This document shows, piece after piece, positions 8,951 through 16,906 of a stretch of DNA of 54,110 bases (position 1 is its first letter; each line of letters begins with the position of its first letter). The stretch is from Bacillota bacterium (GTDB taxonomy: Bacteria; Bacillota; Clostridia; Acetivibrionales; DTU013). Both the position numbers and the translations under genes were made by a program. The stretch spans positions 1 through 54,110 of the forward strand of contig JAEZLF010000187.1 of NCBI GenBank assembly GCA_023435925.1, read 5' to 3'. Below the pieces are notes generated by a model. That model was not told the origin of the DNA. It searched no databases and worked only from the letters and a program-made list of their open reading frames with translations.

Positions 8951-9192
8951 AACAGTTTAAATCCTCCCTCATTCTTAGGAGTAATATCATCGATAAATAA
9001 TATATAAGTATCTATTTCCAATGCATCCGCAATTTTTTGGACATTGTCTAATGCAATGCTCCGTTTTTTTCGTTCTACAGCACTAATATAAGTTCGGTGT
9101 AAACCGGCCTTTTCAGCAAAAGCCTCTTGAGACAAGCCTTTAAGTACTCTATATTTCTTAACATTACGGGCAAAGACTTCTATTATATCCAC
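8947..9192 (-). CDS. XRE-family controller (C protein-like) of the R-M operon
   Basis: A small helix-turn-helix protein, about 81 residues from the GTG at 9192. The HTH reads GLSQEAFAEKAGLHRTYISAVER, here split as GLSQEAFAEKAGLH and RTYISAVERKKRSI, typical of C proteins that time expression of R-M genes. Two starts are possible: the ATG at 9210 sits almost on the predicted transcription start (leaderless, as in several C-protein genes), while the GTG at 9192 has GAGGTG about 10 bases upstream. I prefer GTG because the ATG has no ribosome site. Its stop overlaps the methyltransferase start. The operator-like repeats upstream support autoregulation. Confidence 0.85.
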   Translation of the reverse strand: MDIIEVFARNVKKYRVLKGLSQEAFAEKAGLHRTYISAVERKKRSIALDNVQKIADALEIDTYILFIDDITPKNEGGFKLL

Positions 9193-9215
9193 GATTACAC
9201 AACACCTCATAATAG

Positions 9216-9244
9216 ATATTACAAACCTGAATACAATAAGTCAA
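9216..9244 (-). promoter_or_regulatory. Promoter of the R-M operon overlapping C-box
   Basis: On the minus strand, -35 TTGACT (9239-9244) and -10 TAATAT (9216-9221) have a 17-bp spacer. The -35 box lies inside one of the ACTTATTGT repeats, so a bound controller would touch RNA polymerase. A second upstream -10-like box with TG extension (TATAAT at 9302-9307, -35 TTGCAT 17 bp away) could supply basal transcription. Confidence 0.65.
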
Positions 9245-9286
9245 CATACAATAAGTAACATCGTGTATTTTGTAAATGTAATAAGT
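9233..9286 (-). promoter_or_regulatory. C-box-like operator repeats
   Basis: Minus-strand ACTTATTGT occurs at 9233-9241 and 9248-9256 (15-bp period), and a third ACTTAT half-site lies at 9281-9286. Published C-boxes of several R-M controllers use ACTTATAGT-like half-sites, so these are probably the controller's binding sites. The assignment is by resemblance only. Confidence 0.6.
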
Positions 9287-9402
9287 TGAAAGTTCAAACA
9301 CATTATACCAAACATATGTTCTGGATGCAAGAAAGGTAGCTGTTTTTTTTTGAATTTCAGCCACTAATTTTTCTTGCATATCTTAAGGAGCCGAATTATT
9401 TA

Positions 9403-9600
9403 TTATCCATAAATATCTTTTCTGTCTTTTCTATTTGTAGCGTCATAAGTTTGGTGATTATGTTTTAGAGCCTCTTTGTAGCATTTTTTTGCTTCTGGCT
9501 TTTGTCCTAATTGATCATAAACCCTTACTTTTCTGGAAGAAATCTGAGCAGGTTTTTTTGTGGTTGACTCATCTAAAGAAAAAAGCAGTGCAAGATAGGC
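9403..9600 (-). pseudogene. C-terminal TPR-like fragment
   Basis: The minus strand reads RVYDQLGQKPEAKKCYKEAL then KHNHQTYDATNRKDRKDIYG before a stop near 9403. This has the A-x-x-x-Y-x-x-A-L spacing of one TPR helix pair. No start or further repeats exist upstream: the frame runs straight into structured element A at 9585 and nothing similar continues on its far side. Most likely the tail of a lost TPR protein, cut by the element or by an older deletion. Confidence 0.35.
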
Positions 9601-9815
9601 AGGTAACGGCATCGTGTGAAGGAACTGCTGCAGGCTGTGAAGCTAAGCGAAGCTGGAATGCGGAATCAGGGACATCAAGCTGCGCCATGGACGGCGCAGC
9701 CGCTGGTGCATAGACAAGGATGTCGGTTCACCAGCGCCCGTATTGCAGCTAGACTTGCTTATTACAGCCTGCCGGTAACGAAGCTTGATGCCGCTGTCTG
9801 TCTATGCTGCACTGC
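9585..9815. repeat. Structured element copy A (candidate non-coding RNA)
   Basis: A 231-bp element bounded by imperfect 29-nt inverted arms (9585-9613 with 9787-9815). Inside are nested pairings: P2 GCAGGCTGT (9630-9638) with ACAGCCTGC (9764-9772); P3 AATGCGG with CCGTATT; hairpin P4 GCTGCGCC-N6-GGCGCAGC (9679-9700); hairpin P5 CGCTGGTG...CACCAGCG. The same architecture with different paired bases recurs at 16474-16718. A terminator hairpin with a T6 run follows on the plus strand 11 bases after the element, suggesting plus-strand transcription. No protein is encoded. Could also be a non-autonomous palindromic mobile element; no target duplication was recognised. Confidence 0.6.
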
Positions 9816-9825
9816 TTTTAGTTAA

Positions 9826-9874
9826 AGAAACTGTGTATGCTTTGACTGGAAGCTACACGGTTTCTCCATTTTTT
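9826..9874 (+). terminator. Intrinsic terminator after structured element A
   Basis: Hairpin with arms AGAAAC-t-GTGTA-t-GCTT and AAGC-TACAC-g-GTTTCT (9826-9865), followed by TTTTTT at 9869-9874 on the plus strand. No protein gene on this strand ends here, so the transcript it ends is probably the element. Confidence 0.6.
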
Positions 9875-9905
9875 GTTCCAGTATAATATTGCAGCCCATG
9901 TCCAA

Positions 9906-9947
9906 AAAACAACCTGCTTGCGGATTACCGTCAAGCAGGTTGTTTTT
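9906..9947 (+). terminator. Bidirectional intrinsic terminator
   Basis: A 15-bp perfect stem (arms 9906-9920 and 9932-9946, 11-nt loop). The stem itself ends in TTTT plus a further T on the plus strand, and in a T run on the minus strand, so it can work both ways. Confidence 0.7.
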
Positions 9948-9950
9948 ACA

Positions 9951-9976
9951 ATAAAAAAACCCGGCATCACCGGGTT
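9951..9976 (-). terminator. Intrinsic terminator of the 9989-10348 gene
   Basis: Stem AACCCGG / CCGGGTT with 5-nt loop (9958-9976), followed on the minus strand by seven T residues, 13 bases past the stop codon of the small gene. Confidence 0.8.
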
Positions 9977-9988
9977 CATGCATCTGGA

Positions 9989-10348
9989 TTATTTACGTTT
10001 GACCTTCTTGTCGAGGGCCTTACCCAGACTATACCATGAATCCCGAAGTTTAAATCTCAATTCTTCATCAATTGTACGTTCAATGACATCGTTAAGGTTT
10101 CGTCTCATTTGAATATATTCAACCATATTGAATTCTTCTTGACCGAGCAATTCTTCCATGTCATTGATCCAGCTTGTAATGTTCTCCATGCCTATAAACT
10201 CATTTTCCGGCAGTTTCTTTTTCAGATGCGCGACAACCAGCTTCACTGCTTTGCGTTTTACGTCGAAGTCCGTCTGTACTTTTTTTACCGTTTTCTTTTC
10301 TTTTACGGTTGTGTTTTTAACCGCTTGTTTCTCATTCTCAACAGTCAT
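9989..10348 (-). CDS. Small conserved-looking charged protein of unknown function
   Basis: About 119 residues, not recognised. The N-terminus is lysine-rich and probably disordered (VKEKKTVKKVQTDFDVKRKA). The rest is predicted helical, with FIGMENITSWINDMEELLG and a basic end (LDKKVKRK). No membrane segment or signal peptide. The ATG at 10348 is preferred over a GTG three codons earlier because GGGAG lies 8 bases before the ATG. It has its own consensus promoter and a strong terminator, so it is a single-gene transcript and probably real. Possible roles include a nucleoid or regulatory adaptor, but this is speculation. Confidence 0.75.
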   Translation of the reverse strand: MTVENEKQAVKNTTVKEKKTVKKVQTDFDVKRKAVKLVVAHLKKKLPENEFIGMENITSWINDMEELLGQEEFNMVEYIQMRRNLNDVIERTIDEELRFKLRDSWYSLGKALDKKVKRK

Positions 10349-10460
10349 TCGTATCACTCCCTTATCTCAATAATATAATTTTATTCTTGAATGGTGTCCA
10401 TAATGATTTATAAATGATAACACTCAGGCATCGTTAAAACATAGCAAGCTACCATAAACA

Positions 10461-10489
10461 ATTATATTATAATATGGTTAATATTGCAA
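10461..10489 (-). promoter_or_regulatory. Sigma-A promoter of the small charged protein gene
   Basis: Minus strand -35 TTGCAA (10484-10489), 17-bp spacer, -10 TATAAT (10461-10466), about 110 bases before the ATG. Confidence 0.55.
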
Positions 10490-10543
10490 ACTTTATACTT
10501 TAAAATAGCATCGTTCTTTACCGGAAAGCTCAGTTTCCCATTC

Positions 10544-13500
10544 TTAAGCCTTCTCAATCACTATTTTGCTGCCGTCCCCCTGCATATTAGGAGGAATCAC
10601 CACCAACCGCCTGCCTATCCGACTCTTCAATTCAGGTACATGACTGATCAATCCAATAACACGTTCTCTACTGCTCAAGCGTTCAAGTGCGTCGATAACC
10701 GTATCCAGTAAATCATGGTCCAAAGTGCCGAAGCCCTCGTCCAAAAAGAAGAATTCCAGCGGGCTTTGGCCTTTCAATTGTATCTGTTCCGATAACGCCA
10801 ACGCAAGGGATAATGATGTTAAAAACGTTTCTCCGCCGGATAATGATGTAACCATCCGGTGGACCCCCCCATTGGCGTTATCTCTGATAATAAACCCTGT
10901 TTCCGTATCCAATTCCAATGTATACCGGTACTTCGTCATCACCCCGAGGGTCTCGGAAGCCTTTGCTGCAACATAACGAAGCCGCTCTTGTGCAATATAA
11001 TCAATGAAGCTGTTGTCCTTTCCGTGCTGTGCCTTCAAAATCCTGTTTATCTGCTCAAAAAGGCCCAGCTTATGGTTGACTTCCTGAAAACTTCTGCCGA
11101 GCTCCACCCATCTTTCATGTTTCTTTGTCAGCCCTTGATAGTTATTTTTTGTAACCTCACTGCGTGAAACACAGGCTTCATAATAAGCCTTCAGCTCCGC
11201 ATATGCCTGATCGGTCCGGTTCCATTCTTCCTCGGTAATCGTTCTTCCTTTCAGCTTCTTTTCCAACATACCCTTCTGCGCTCTGAAATTAATTACGATC
11301 TGATCATACTCATCGATCTGAATCTTTAACGCTTTTTGTACGTCCGGCTCCAGTAGCGAATTCTCCACCTCATTATCATCCGTAAAGCCTTTCTCCATCA
11401 ATGCTGACATCAATTGCATTTCATCATTTTCCAGCGTTTCGGTATAGATTCTCTGCTGATTCCCAAGCAATGATTTTTGTGTCAAAAGCTCGCCATGCTG
11501 TTTATCAAGCATCTCTATACGCTGCTGGTATTCCTTTTCCAGTCTTCCATAACCATCAAGCTTTTCGTCAATGCGCCGGATTTCGTCTTCAATGCTCAGT
11601 TCTCCTGCCAGCTCATTGAGGCGGGTTTCCATATCGGACTTCTGCCGGAACATAGCAGCAGCATCCGCTTTCCGTTTAATGTAGTCGTCACTTAGCATCC
11701 GAAGCTCTTCCTTCAGTCTATCCAGACGCATTCTTTGATTGCCCGCCGTTTCCCGGGCCTGTTCCATCTCCTTTTGAAGCAAATGCAGCTTGCGGTCGTT
11801 CTCTGCAATTCGTTTCAGTTCTGCATCTGCGTTCTCTATTTCATACTGCTGCAAAAAAGCGGTATATCGGAGCTGCTGCTGTTCCAACTGCTTTTTGGCA
11901 GCTGCTTCGGCTTTCTCTAATTGCTCCAAGCTCTCCTGACTCAGCTTGCTTTCTGTGGCAAGACCATTCTCGATGAGCTTGTGCCCCGTCATTATATCCT
12001 GCAGCTTCCGCAAGCTTTCCCTGTATGCTTCCTGCTCGATTTCCCACGTTTCAACAGCTTTCAGCTTTTGAGTATATGTGGCATTTGCATTCTCAATTTC
12101 CTGCCGGACCTGATCCAAATCTGAGAACCTTAATTTTTCGGGCAACCTTTGCTTTTCCTTCTCGAAATCACCGGTTTTTCGCTCCAGCTCCTGTATTAAA
12201 ATCGCATTCTGTTCTGTTAATGTTCTTATCTGTTCAACGGCTACCACAACCTCCCGCTCTGCTTTTTTAGAGTCCTTTTCAGCAGCGGCAAGCTTCTTTT
12301 GGGCTGTCTCAAGCTTCTGCTCCAATTCAGATAACTCCACAACTTCCATATGAACCACAGGAGACGGATGCTGCATGGACCCGCATACGGGACATGGCTC
12401 ACCCTCTTTTAGGTTCTTTGACAGTATATAAGCCGAATTCCTGTTCATCTCTTCCATCGTTGTTTCCAGTTCAATCCTGCAATTATGATATTTCTCATCA
12501 GCACCGGCTTTTAATTTCTCGAGTTCTGCTGCGCTTCTCACCATTTTCCCGAGATTCGCCTGCTGTATTTCCAGCTTTTTCTTCAGCTGATCCAGCTCAT
12601 TTTGTCTCAATATTAAAACATCATACACTCCCTGAACCATATGAATCCTGTCAATAGACTTCTGAACAGCGTTTTTCTCTCCTGGTTTGCCCTCCTCATG
12701 CTTCAATTTCTCAGCGGTCAACCTCTCTTGTTCTTTTGTATTGGATGCTATATCCATATGGACAATATCCATTCTTTGCTTCAGTTCTACCGCGGAGTTC
12801 AGCAATGCAGCTTTCTTATCCTCATGCTCTTTGGTGCTTCCGCTCAAAGCTGCCACTTCTTTTTCAAGAGCAGTCCCTTCCTGTATGTGAAGCCGGTAAT
12901 CCGGATCCGTTTTATACAGCTCAATTTCCTCTCCCAATTTTTCAATGCTTTTTTCGGATAATTCCAGTTCCAACGACTCTTTTTTAATAATTTCATCCTT
13001 CTGAGCCATAGCCATATTTAACTGGGTAACAGAGGTTTGAAGCCCTGTGAACTGTTTGGAAATGCCCACCAGCTCTTTTTGAACGTTCAATGCATCTACC
13101 AGCCTTATTCGCTGCTCCACAAGCTTTGGCTGCTCCATAACAGCTTCTTTTTTTACTTCGTCATACTTCGCTTTTAATTCATTCAATCCGGTAACAACCC
13201 CCGGAAGTGCAGCCCCAATTTTCTCCAGCTGCCGGTCGGTGTCTTTGAGCTTTTCACGGATATTCCTGCATTTACGGATCATTTCCAGCATTCCGTCTGC
13301 CTTCACCGCTTTTTCCAACTGCTGTCTCTTTACTGCAATATTGTCCTTTGACGCTGCATGTTGTTCTTCCTTCCGTACAAACTCCTTCAGCTCCGTTACA
13401 AGATCCCACACCTCTTTCGCCTCATGGAATTGAGTCTCCTGCAGCTTCAGCTCCTTTTCAACCCTGTTTCTTTCCTCCAATGCATTCTTCATCGCATTGT

Positions 13501-14167
13501 AGGCCTCTTCCAGCGCCTCGTCGGAAGCATCCGCATACCCCATCAATTCCCCCGACAGCATATCAACCCTGCTTTTGAGCTTTGCCATTTTCCGTCCCAG
13601 CTTATCAATTAGCTGTTTTCCATACTCCTCCAGATAGAAAATTCTTTCCAGCATTCCCCGCCTGTCCTTATTATTCAGCAGCAGGAATTCCTGGAAGCTA
13701 TTTTGCGGCAGCACAACAGCACGTGTGAAATCTTCGTTGCCAAGCCCCAGCAAATCTCTTACAAAATAGCTGACTTCCATAGCTTTGTCGCACAGTGGAA
13801 TTTCACCTTCGTCCGTAATCTCAATAATACGTGCAACCTTAGGGACGCATGCATTCGGTGAATTCTTCTTTCTCTGATAGGTTCTCTCTATCCGGTAGGT
13901 CTTTCTTTCACCGTCTTTTGCAAGCTCAAACGTATATGAAACCTTTGCCGTATTAAGCTTTGAGTGAATGATCCCCTGGGTGCCGTTTTCCGCTCTCTTT
14001 ATCCTGCCATACAACGCAAAGGTGATGGCATCCAGTATCGTTGATTTTCCGCTCCCGGTTGGGCCGAATATACCAAATAAGCCTGTTTCCCCCAATGCTT
14101 CGAAATCGATTCTCTGTATATCGGTGTAGCTCTGCAACCCTTCTATTTCAAGCAGTTTTGGTCTCAT
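10544..14167 (-). CDS. sbcC: Exonuclease subunit SbcC (Rad50-like ATPase)
   Basis: A 1207-residue SMC-like ATPase that with SbcD opens and cuts DNA hairpins and blocked ends. Walker A GPTGSGKST is at residues 35-43. Long coiled coils flank a zinc hook with CPVCG near residue 591. The C-terminal lobe has the ABC signature LSGGE (near 1112) and Walker B FFFLDEGFGTLD (near 1140). Length is normal for the family. The ATG overlaps the sbcD stop (ATGA), so the pair is translationally coupled. Given the long palindromic elements nearby, hairpin cleavage by SbcCD is directly relevant to this genome, though that link is inference. Confidence 0.97.
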   Translation of the reverse strand: MRPKLLEIEGLQSYTDIQRIDFEALGETGLFGIFGPTGSGKSTILDAITFALYGRIKRAENGTQGIIHSKLNTAKVSYTFELAKDGERKTYRIERTYQRKKNSPNACVPKVARIIEITDEGEIPLCDKAMEVSYFVRDLLGLGNEDFTRAVVLPQNSFQEFLLLNNKDRRGMLERIFYLEEYGKQLIDKLGRKMAKLKSRVDMLSGELMGYADASDEALEEAYNAMKNALEERNRVEKELKLQETQFHEAKEVWDLVTELKEFVRKEEQHAASKDNIAVKRQQLEKAVKADGMLEMIRKCRNIREKLKDTDRQLEKIGAALPGVVTGLNELKAKYDEVKKEAVMEQPKLVEQRIRLVDALNVQKELVGISKQFTGLQTSVTQLNMAMAQKDEIIKKESLELELSEKSIEKLGEEIELYKTDPDYRLHIQEGTALEKEVAALSGSTKEHEDKKAALLNSAVELKQRMDIVHMDIASNTKEQERLTAEKLKHEEGKPGEKNAVQKSIDRIHMVQGVYDVLILRQNELDQLKKKLEIQQANLGKMVRSAAELEKLKAGADEKYHNCRIELETTMEEMNRNSAYILSKNLKEGEPCPVCGSMQHPSPVVHMEVVELSELEQKLETAQKKLAAAEKDSKKAEREVVVAVEQIRTLTEQNAILIQELERKTGDFEKEKQRLPEKLRFSDLDQVRQEIENANATYTQKLKAVETWEIEQEAYRESLRKLQDIMTGHKLIENGLATESKLSQESLEQLEKAEAAAKKQLEQQQLRYTAFLQQYEIENADAELKRIAENDRKLHLLQKEMEQARETAGNQRMRLDRLKEELRMLSDDYIKRKADAAAMFRQKSDMETRLNELAGELSIEDEIRRIDEKLDGYGRLEKEYQQRIEMLDKQHGELLTQKSLLGNQQRIYTETLENDEMQLMSALMEKGFTDDNEVENSLLEPDVQKALKIQIDEYDQIVINFRAQKGMLEKKLKGRTITEEEWNRTDQAYAELKAYYEACVSRSEVTKNNYQGLTKKHERWVELGRSFQEVNHKLGLFEQINRILKAQHGKDNSFIDYIAQERLRYVAAKASETLGVMTKYRYTLELDTETGFIIRDNANGGVHRMVTSLSGGETFLTSLSLALALSEQIQLKGQSPLEFFFLDEGFGTLDHDLLDTVIDALERLSSRERVIGLISHVPELKSRIGRRLVVIPPNMQGDGSKIVIEKA

Positions 14168-15684
14168 GCCGTCTCCACCTCCCCGATATCAGCCAAATCA
14201 TCGGCACTTTCACCGTTATTTTCATGGTATTCCCCATAGGCATCCGCATCATTTTCCCAACTATCCTCCTGATCGTCATTCAGCATTTCGATGAATGCAG
14301 ACATCAGTTCGTCGGGAATATCCGTGCCCATCCTGTATTGGTAGTAATCAATAAACAGCTCGTCAATCCTCTTGCCTTCTCTGCTGTCCGGTTGAAGAAT
14401 TTCTGCCTCATCCGTTTTTATTCTCGGCCGGATATTGATAATGCCGGAGTGCAAATTTCTCAGACTCTTCTGCTCTTCAGCGGTAAATACCCTGTCTGTC
14501 ACAATCTCCAGATCAATCCAGGCGTTGGGATCTCTGCCCTCTTCACACCATTGGATGGCTTGTCCGATTCCTTTGTCAGCCACCCATCTCCTCAGCGGCT
14601 TACCGCAGTCGGGATAAACAGGCATCACCAGAGCCTTTTCCCCAGGCACCGCATCCACAAGATACACTGCCTTGCTATAATCGGACTCTGAGAAGCTGTA
14701 CGCCAAAGGCGACCCGGCGTAGTACACGGGACAAGGTGCATTGCGGATTTCCTGAGGTCGGTGTAAATGACCCAGTGCCGCGTAATGGGCCTTTTCAGGC
14801 AAAACATCCGGATTTACCGTCATAGCCCCGCCCACCTGCAAGGTTCTTTCAGAATCAGAGGTGCTGCCTCCCAGCATAAACAAGTGGGCAATGACCAGAT
14901 TCACTGTGTCGTCGCGATAATTCGCGCTCAGAGCAGAAAAAATACTGCCAATTTTCTCGGAGTATGCCTTTTGCAATGTACCTTCATCTGCCTCCCGGGA
15001 AAGCACTTCTTCCAGCCGCGATTCGGAGGGATAGGGCATTGTGATGATCACGGCATGATGCTCACACCCCGGAATATGCAGCTCCAGCCATCCCGGCCCG
15101 GAATCGGCAATCCTGATGATATCTGTGTTTCCTATTACCCTGCTGCCATCCACGTTACTTATAGCTGCTTCGCTTCGGACCGCCCCACTGCCAGTATTGC
15201 CGCCACTTGAGCTGTCCTCGCTCTCCATGCTGCCAATCTGACTTTTTTCTCTGGCACCGGCAGCCCCGTTATCGGCTGTCTCAAATCCGTTCACATTACT
15301 GCCGGTATATCCGCCTGTCGCGCCTTCCTTCGTCCAATATTCTCCGGCATCACTTCCCGGATAGCCCAACAGTATAATTCCGCTCTTGTATGCCAGCGGG
15401 CTTGCGGCACAAAGTCTCTCCGGATTGTCATGATTGCCGGCAATTACCACAACGGCTCTCTTACCGCCGTCATTAAGCCGGTTTATGGCATTATAAAAAA
15501 GCTCTTCCGCCGCAGCAGAAGGGTTGTATGTGTCATATATGTCTCCGGCTATTAAAACCAGCTGAACCTTCTGATCCTCAGCTGTTTTGCAAAGCCAGTC
15601 AATGAATTCTCTTTGCTCGTCGATACGGTTGACCTGTTCCAGGCTTTTCCCCAGATGCCAGTCCGATGTATGCAATATCCGCAT
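14164..15684 (-). CDS. sbcD: Exonuclease subunit SbcD (Mre11-like phosphoesterase)
   Basis: About 506 residues from the ATG at 15684 (MRILHTSDWHLGK), which has GGGGGC upstream. The frame is open 48 codons further, but that part is repeat-derived and unlike the family. Phosphoesterase motifs are all present: TSDWHLG, AGDIYD, AGNHDN, and ALGHLH. Between residues ~108 and 190 (DNA about 15115-15365) there is an insertion rich in Gly, Ser, Thr and Ala, absent from ordinary SbcD (about 380-400 residues). The C-terminus is also extended and acidic (ESADDLADIGEVETA). It is the first gene of the sbcDC operon. Confidence 0.95.
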   Translation of the reverse strand: MRILHTSDWHLGKSLEQVNRIDEQREFIDWLCKTAEDQKVQLVLIAGDIYDTYNPSAAAEELFYNAINRLNDGGKRAVVVIAGNHDNPERLCAASPLAYKSGIILLGYPGSDAGEYWTKEGATGGYTGSNVNGFETADNGAAGAREKSQIGSMESEDSSSGGNTGSGAVRSEAAISNVDGSRVIGNTDIIRIADSGPGWLELHIPGCEHHAVIITMPYPSESRLEEVLSREADEGTLQKAYSEKIGSIFSALSANYRDDTVNLVIAHLFMLGGSTSDSERTLQVGGAMTVNPDVLPEKAHYAALGHLHRPQEIRNAPCPVYYAGSPLAYSFSESDYSKAVYLVDAVPGEKALVMPVYPDCGKPLRRWVADKGIGQAIQWCEEGRDPNAWIDLEIVTDRVFTAEEQKSLRNLHSGIINIRPRIKTDEAEILQPDSREGKRIDELFIDYYQYRMGTDIPDELMSAFIEMLNDDQEDSWENDADAYGEYHENNGESADDLADIGEVETA

Positions 15685-15716
15685 ATATTTTGCCCCCGTT
15701 CTTAACCAGGACACTC

Positions 15717-15910
15717 CTCGGCAATGGTAATTGCAAGAGTGCCACAATTTCACAAACTTCGCCTCAGCAATGGGTATTTGCAGAAAGTCCTGATACCTCT
15801 TACTCCGCCTCATACTTCGCCTCGACAATGGTATTTACAAGAGTGTCGTAATTCCTCACACTTCGTCTCGGAAACGGTATTTACAGAAACTCCTGATGCC
15901 TACCCTTACC
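15717..15910. repeat. 104-bp tandem duplication upstream of sbcD
   Basis: Two copies of a ~104-bp unit (about 15717-15820 and 15821-15910), each made of two similar halves starting CTCGGCAATGG / CTCAGCAATGGG. CTTCGCCTC punctuates the half-units. Copies are diverged. The repeats lie directly in the sbcD 5' region and would be part of its leader if the promoter is upstream. Confidence 0.65.
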
Positions 15911-15965
15911 CTATCCTTTATTATACCATGATAATCGCCCGGAATAAATTGCGATGCGAATCCGT

Positions 15966-16031
15966 ATGAAATCTGCATGGTACTTACGTGGAATCTGCGT
16001 GGAATCTACATGAAATCTGCGTGGAATCTAT
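15966..16031. repeat. Six 11-bp tandem repeats
   Basis: Six units of 11 bp: ATGAAATCTGC, ATGGTACTTAC, GTGGAATCTGC, GTGGAATCTAC, ATGAAATCTGC, GTGGAATCTAT, followed by a partial unit. The period is close to one helical turn, so any bound protein would sit on one face. It may equally be slippage-derived. Confidence 0.7.
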
Positions 16032-16397
16032 ATAGAATAGCTCATAATAAAGCGAGCAGTGTGCAATTTTTCAAGTTTGGGCATCCAAGGCTTTTTAAAA
16101 CGCTATTTATAATGCTTTTAGGGGTCCATAAATAGCATATTAGGCAGAATTATGTAACCTCGTCATGTAAAAATCCATATATTATCCAAATAAACGTCCC
16201 AAAGTTGAATTTGTGCACATTCTCCCTTAGACTAATTAGAGTTTTACCAATTTTCATTTGCTTGGCACAGGTATTCACATGAGATGGTAGTATTCTTTGT
16301 TTGTTAAATAGATATTTTTCAATGGAACTAATCCGATTACGAGAAGCACCATTTTTCTTATCATGATTTCTTTCTGGGATATCACTTTAGGTTTTGC
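16032..16397. other. Intergenic stretch with one hairpin and no gene
   Basis: No coding sequence is supported. A 9-bp inverted repeat (GCTATTTAT at 16102-16110 with ATAAATAGC at 16128-16136, 17-nt loop) is followed on the minus strand by GTTTT and might end transcription from the alpha-galactosidase side. Short open frames here have no ribosome sites or recognisable content. Confidence 0.45.
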
Positions 16398-16505
16398 TTC
16401 GGAGGCAAGATGCGTGGACATAGATGCGAATAAATGCATTCCAAGTATTTGCAGCCATTTTTTCGGAGGCAAAATGGGTGGGCATGGCTGCGAATAAATG
16501 CATCA
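16398..16505. repeat. Two 64-bp-spaced direct repeats containing the left arm of element B
   Basis: The sequence starting TTCGGAGGCAA at 16398 recurs at 16462; both run for about 44 bases through TGCGAATAAATGCAT with a few substitutions. The second copy holds the left arm of element B, so the arm has been duplicated outward. Confidence 0.65.
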
Positions 16506-16718
16506 TGTGGAGGAATGACTGCAGGCTGTTTGTTCCGTCGAAACTCGAACGCGGCACCCGTAAGGAATACCCCGATTGCTTCGGCAGGACGCCGAAGCCG
16601 CTGGTCGCTGGAGCCATGGATGGCGGAATGACCAGCGCCCGCGTTGGGGTGAGACGAAACAACTACAGCCTGCCCATGACACAACCTGATGCAAGAATTC
16701 GCAGCCATGCCCGCCCAT
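16474..16718. repeat. Structured element copy B (candidate non-coding RNA)
   Basis: A 245-bp relative of the element at 9585-9815. Outer arms 16474-16504 and 16688-16718 pair over 27 of 31 positions but have a sequence unlike copy A's arms. The core is shared: P2 GCAGGCTGT (16521-16529) with ACAGCCTGC (16665-16673); P3 AACGCGG (16548-16554) with CCGCGTT (16639-16645); hairpin P4 GCTTCGGC...GCCGAAGC; hairpin P5 CGCTGGTC...GACCAGCG. Joining segments have equal lengths in both copies (16 nt before P2, 14 nt after). Differences in P3, P4 and P5 are mostly compensatory. No terminator is evident next to this copy. Confidence 0.6.
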
Positions 16719-16860
16719 CACCAAGAAATGCACGCCCATCGCCAAGCCACGACCACTCATCTTCAAGACATGCCAACCCATTGCCCAGAAATGCAATCCC
16801 CATCGCTGAGCGATTTCCATTCATCTCCAAGTGATTCCAGCCCATCACCGATTATTACCC
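16711..16860. repeat. Degenerate ~21-bp tandem repeats
   Basis: About seven imperfect units built on CCCATCGCCAAG / CCCATCACCAAG, starting within the right arm of element B and ending before the alpha-galactosidase gene. Open frames across them are repeat artefacts without ribosome sites. Confidence 0.5.
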
Positions 16861-16906
16861 GTTCATTGACAAAATTAGATTGAATCATTTTTCAATAAAA
16901 ATCAAC

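Noticed and set aside
15685..15828. N-terminal 48-residue extension of SbcD
   Set aside because: Sequence is repeat-derived and not SbcD-like; the family start MRILHTSDWH has a ribosome site.
9585..16718. Elements A and B as a CRISPR array or ordinary MITE pair
   Set aside because: There are no regular spacers. The terminal arms are not shared between copies and no target-site duplication was recognised, so a simple MITE does not explain the conserved core.
16275..16883. Several overlapping open frames of 60-136 codons on both strands
   Set aside because: They lie across element B and its tandem repeats, have no ribosome sites, and their translations simply mirror the DNA repeats.
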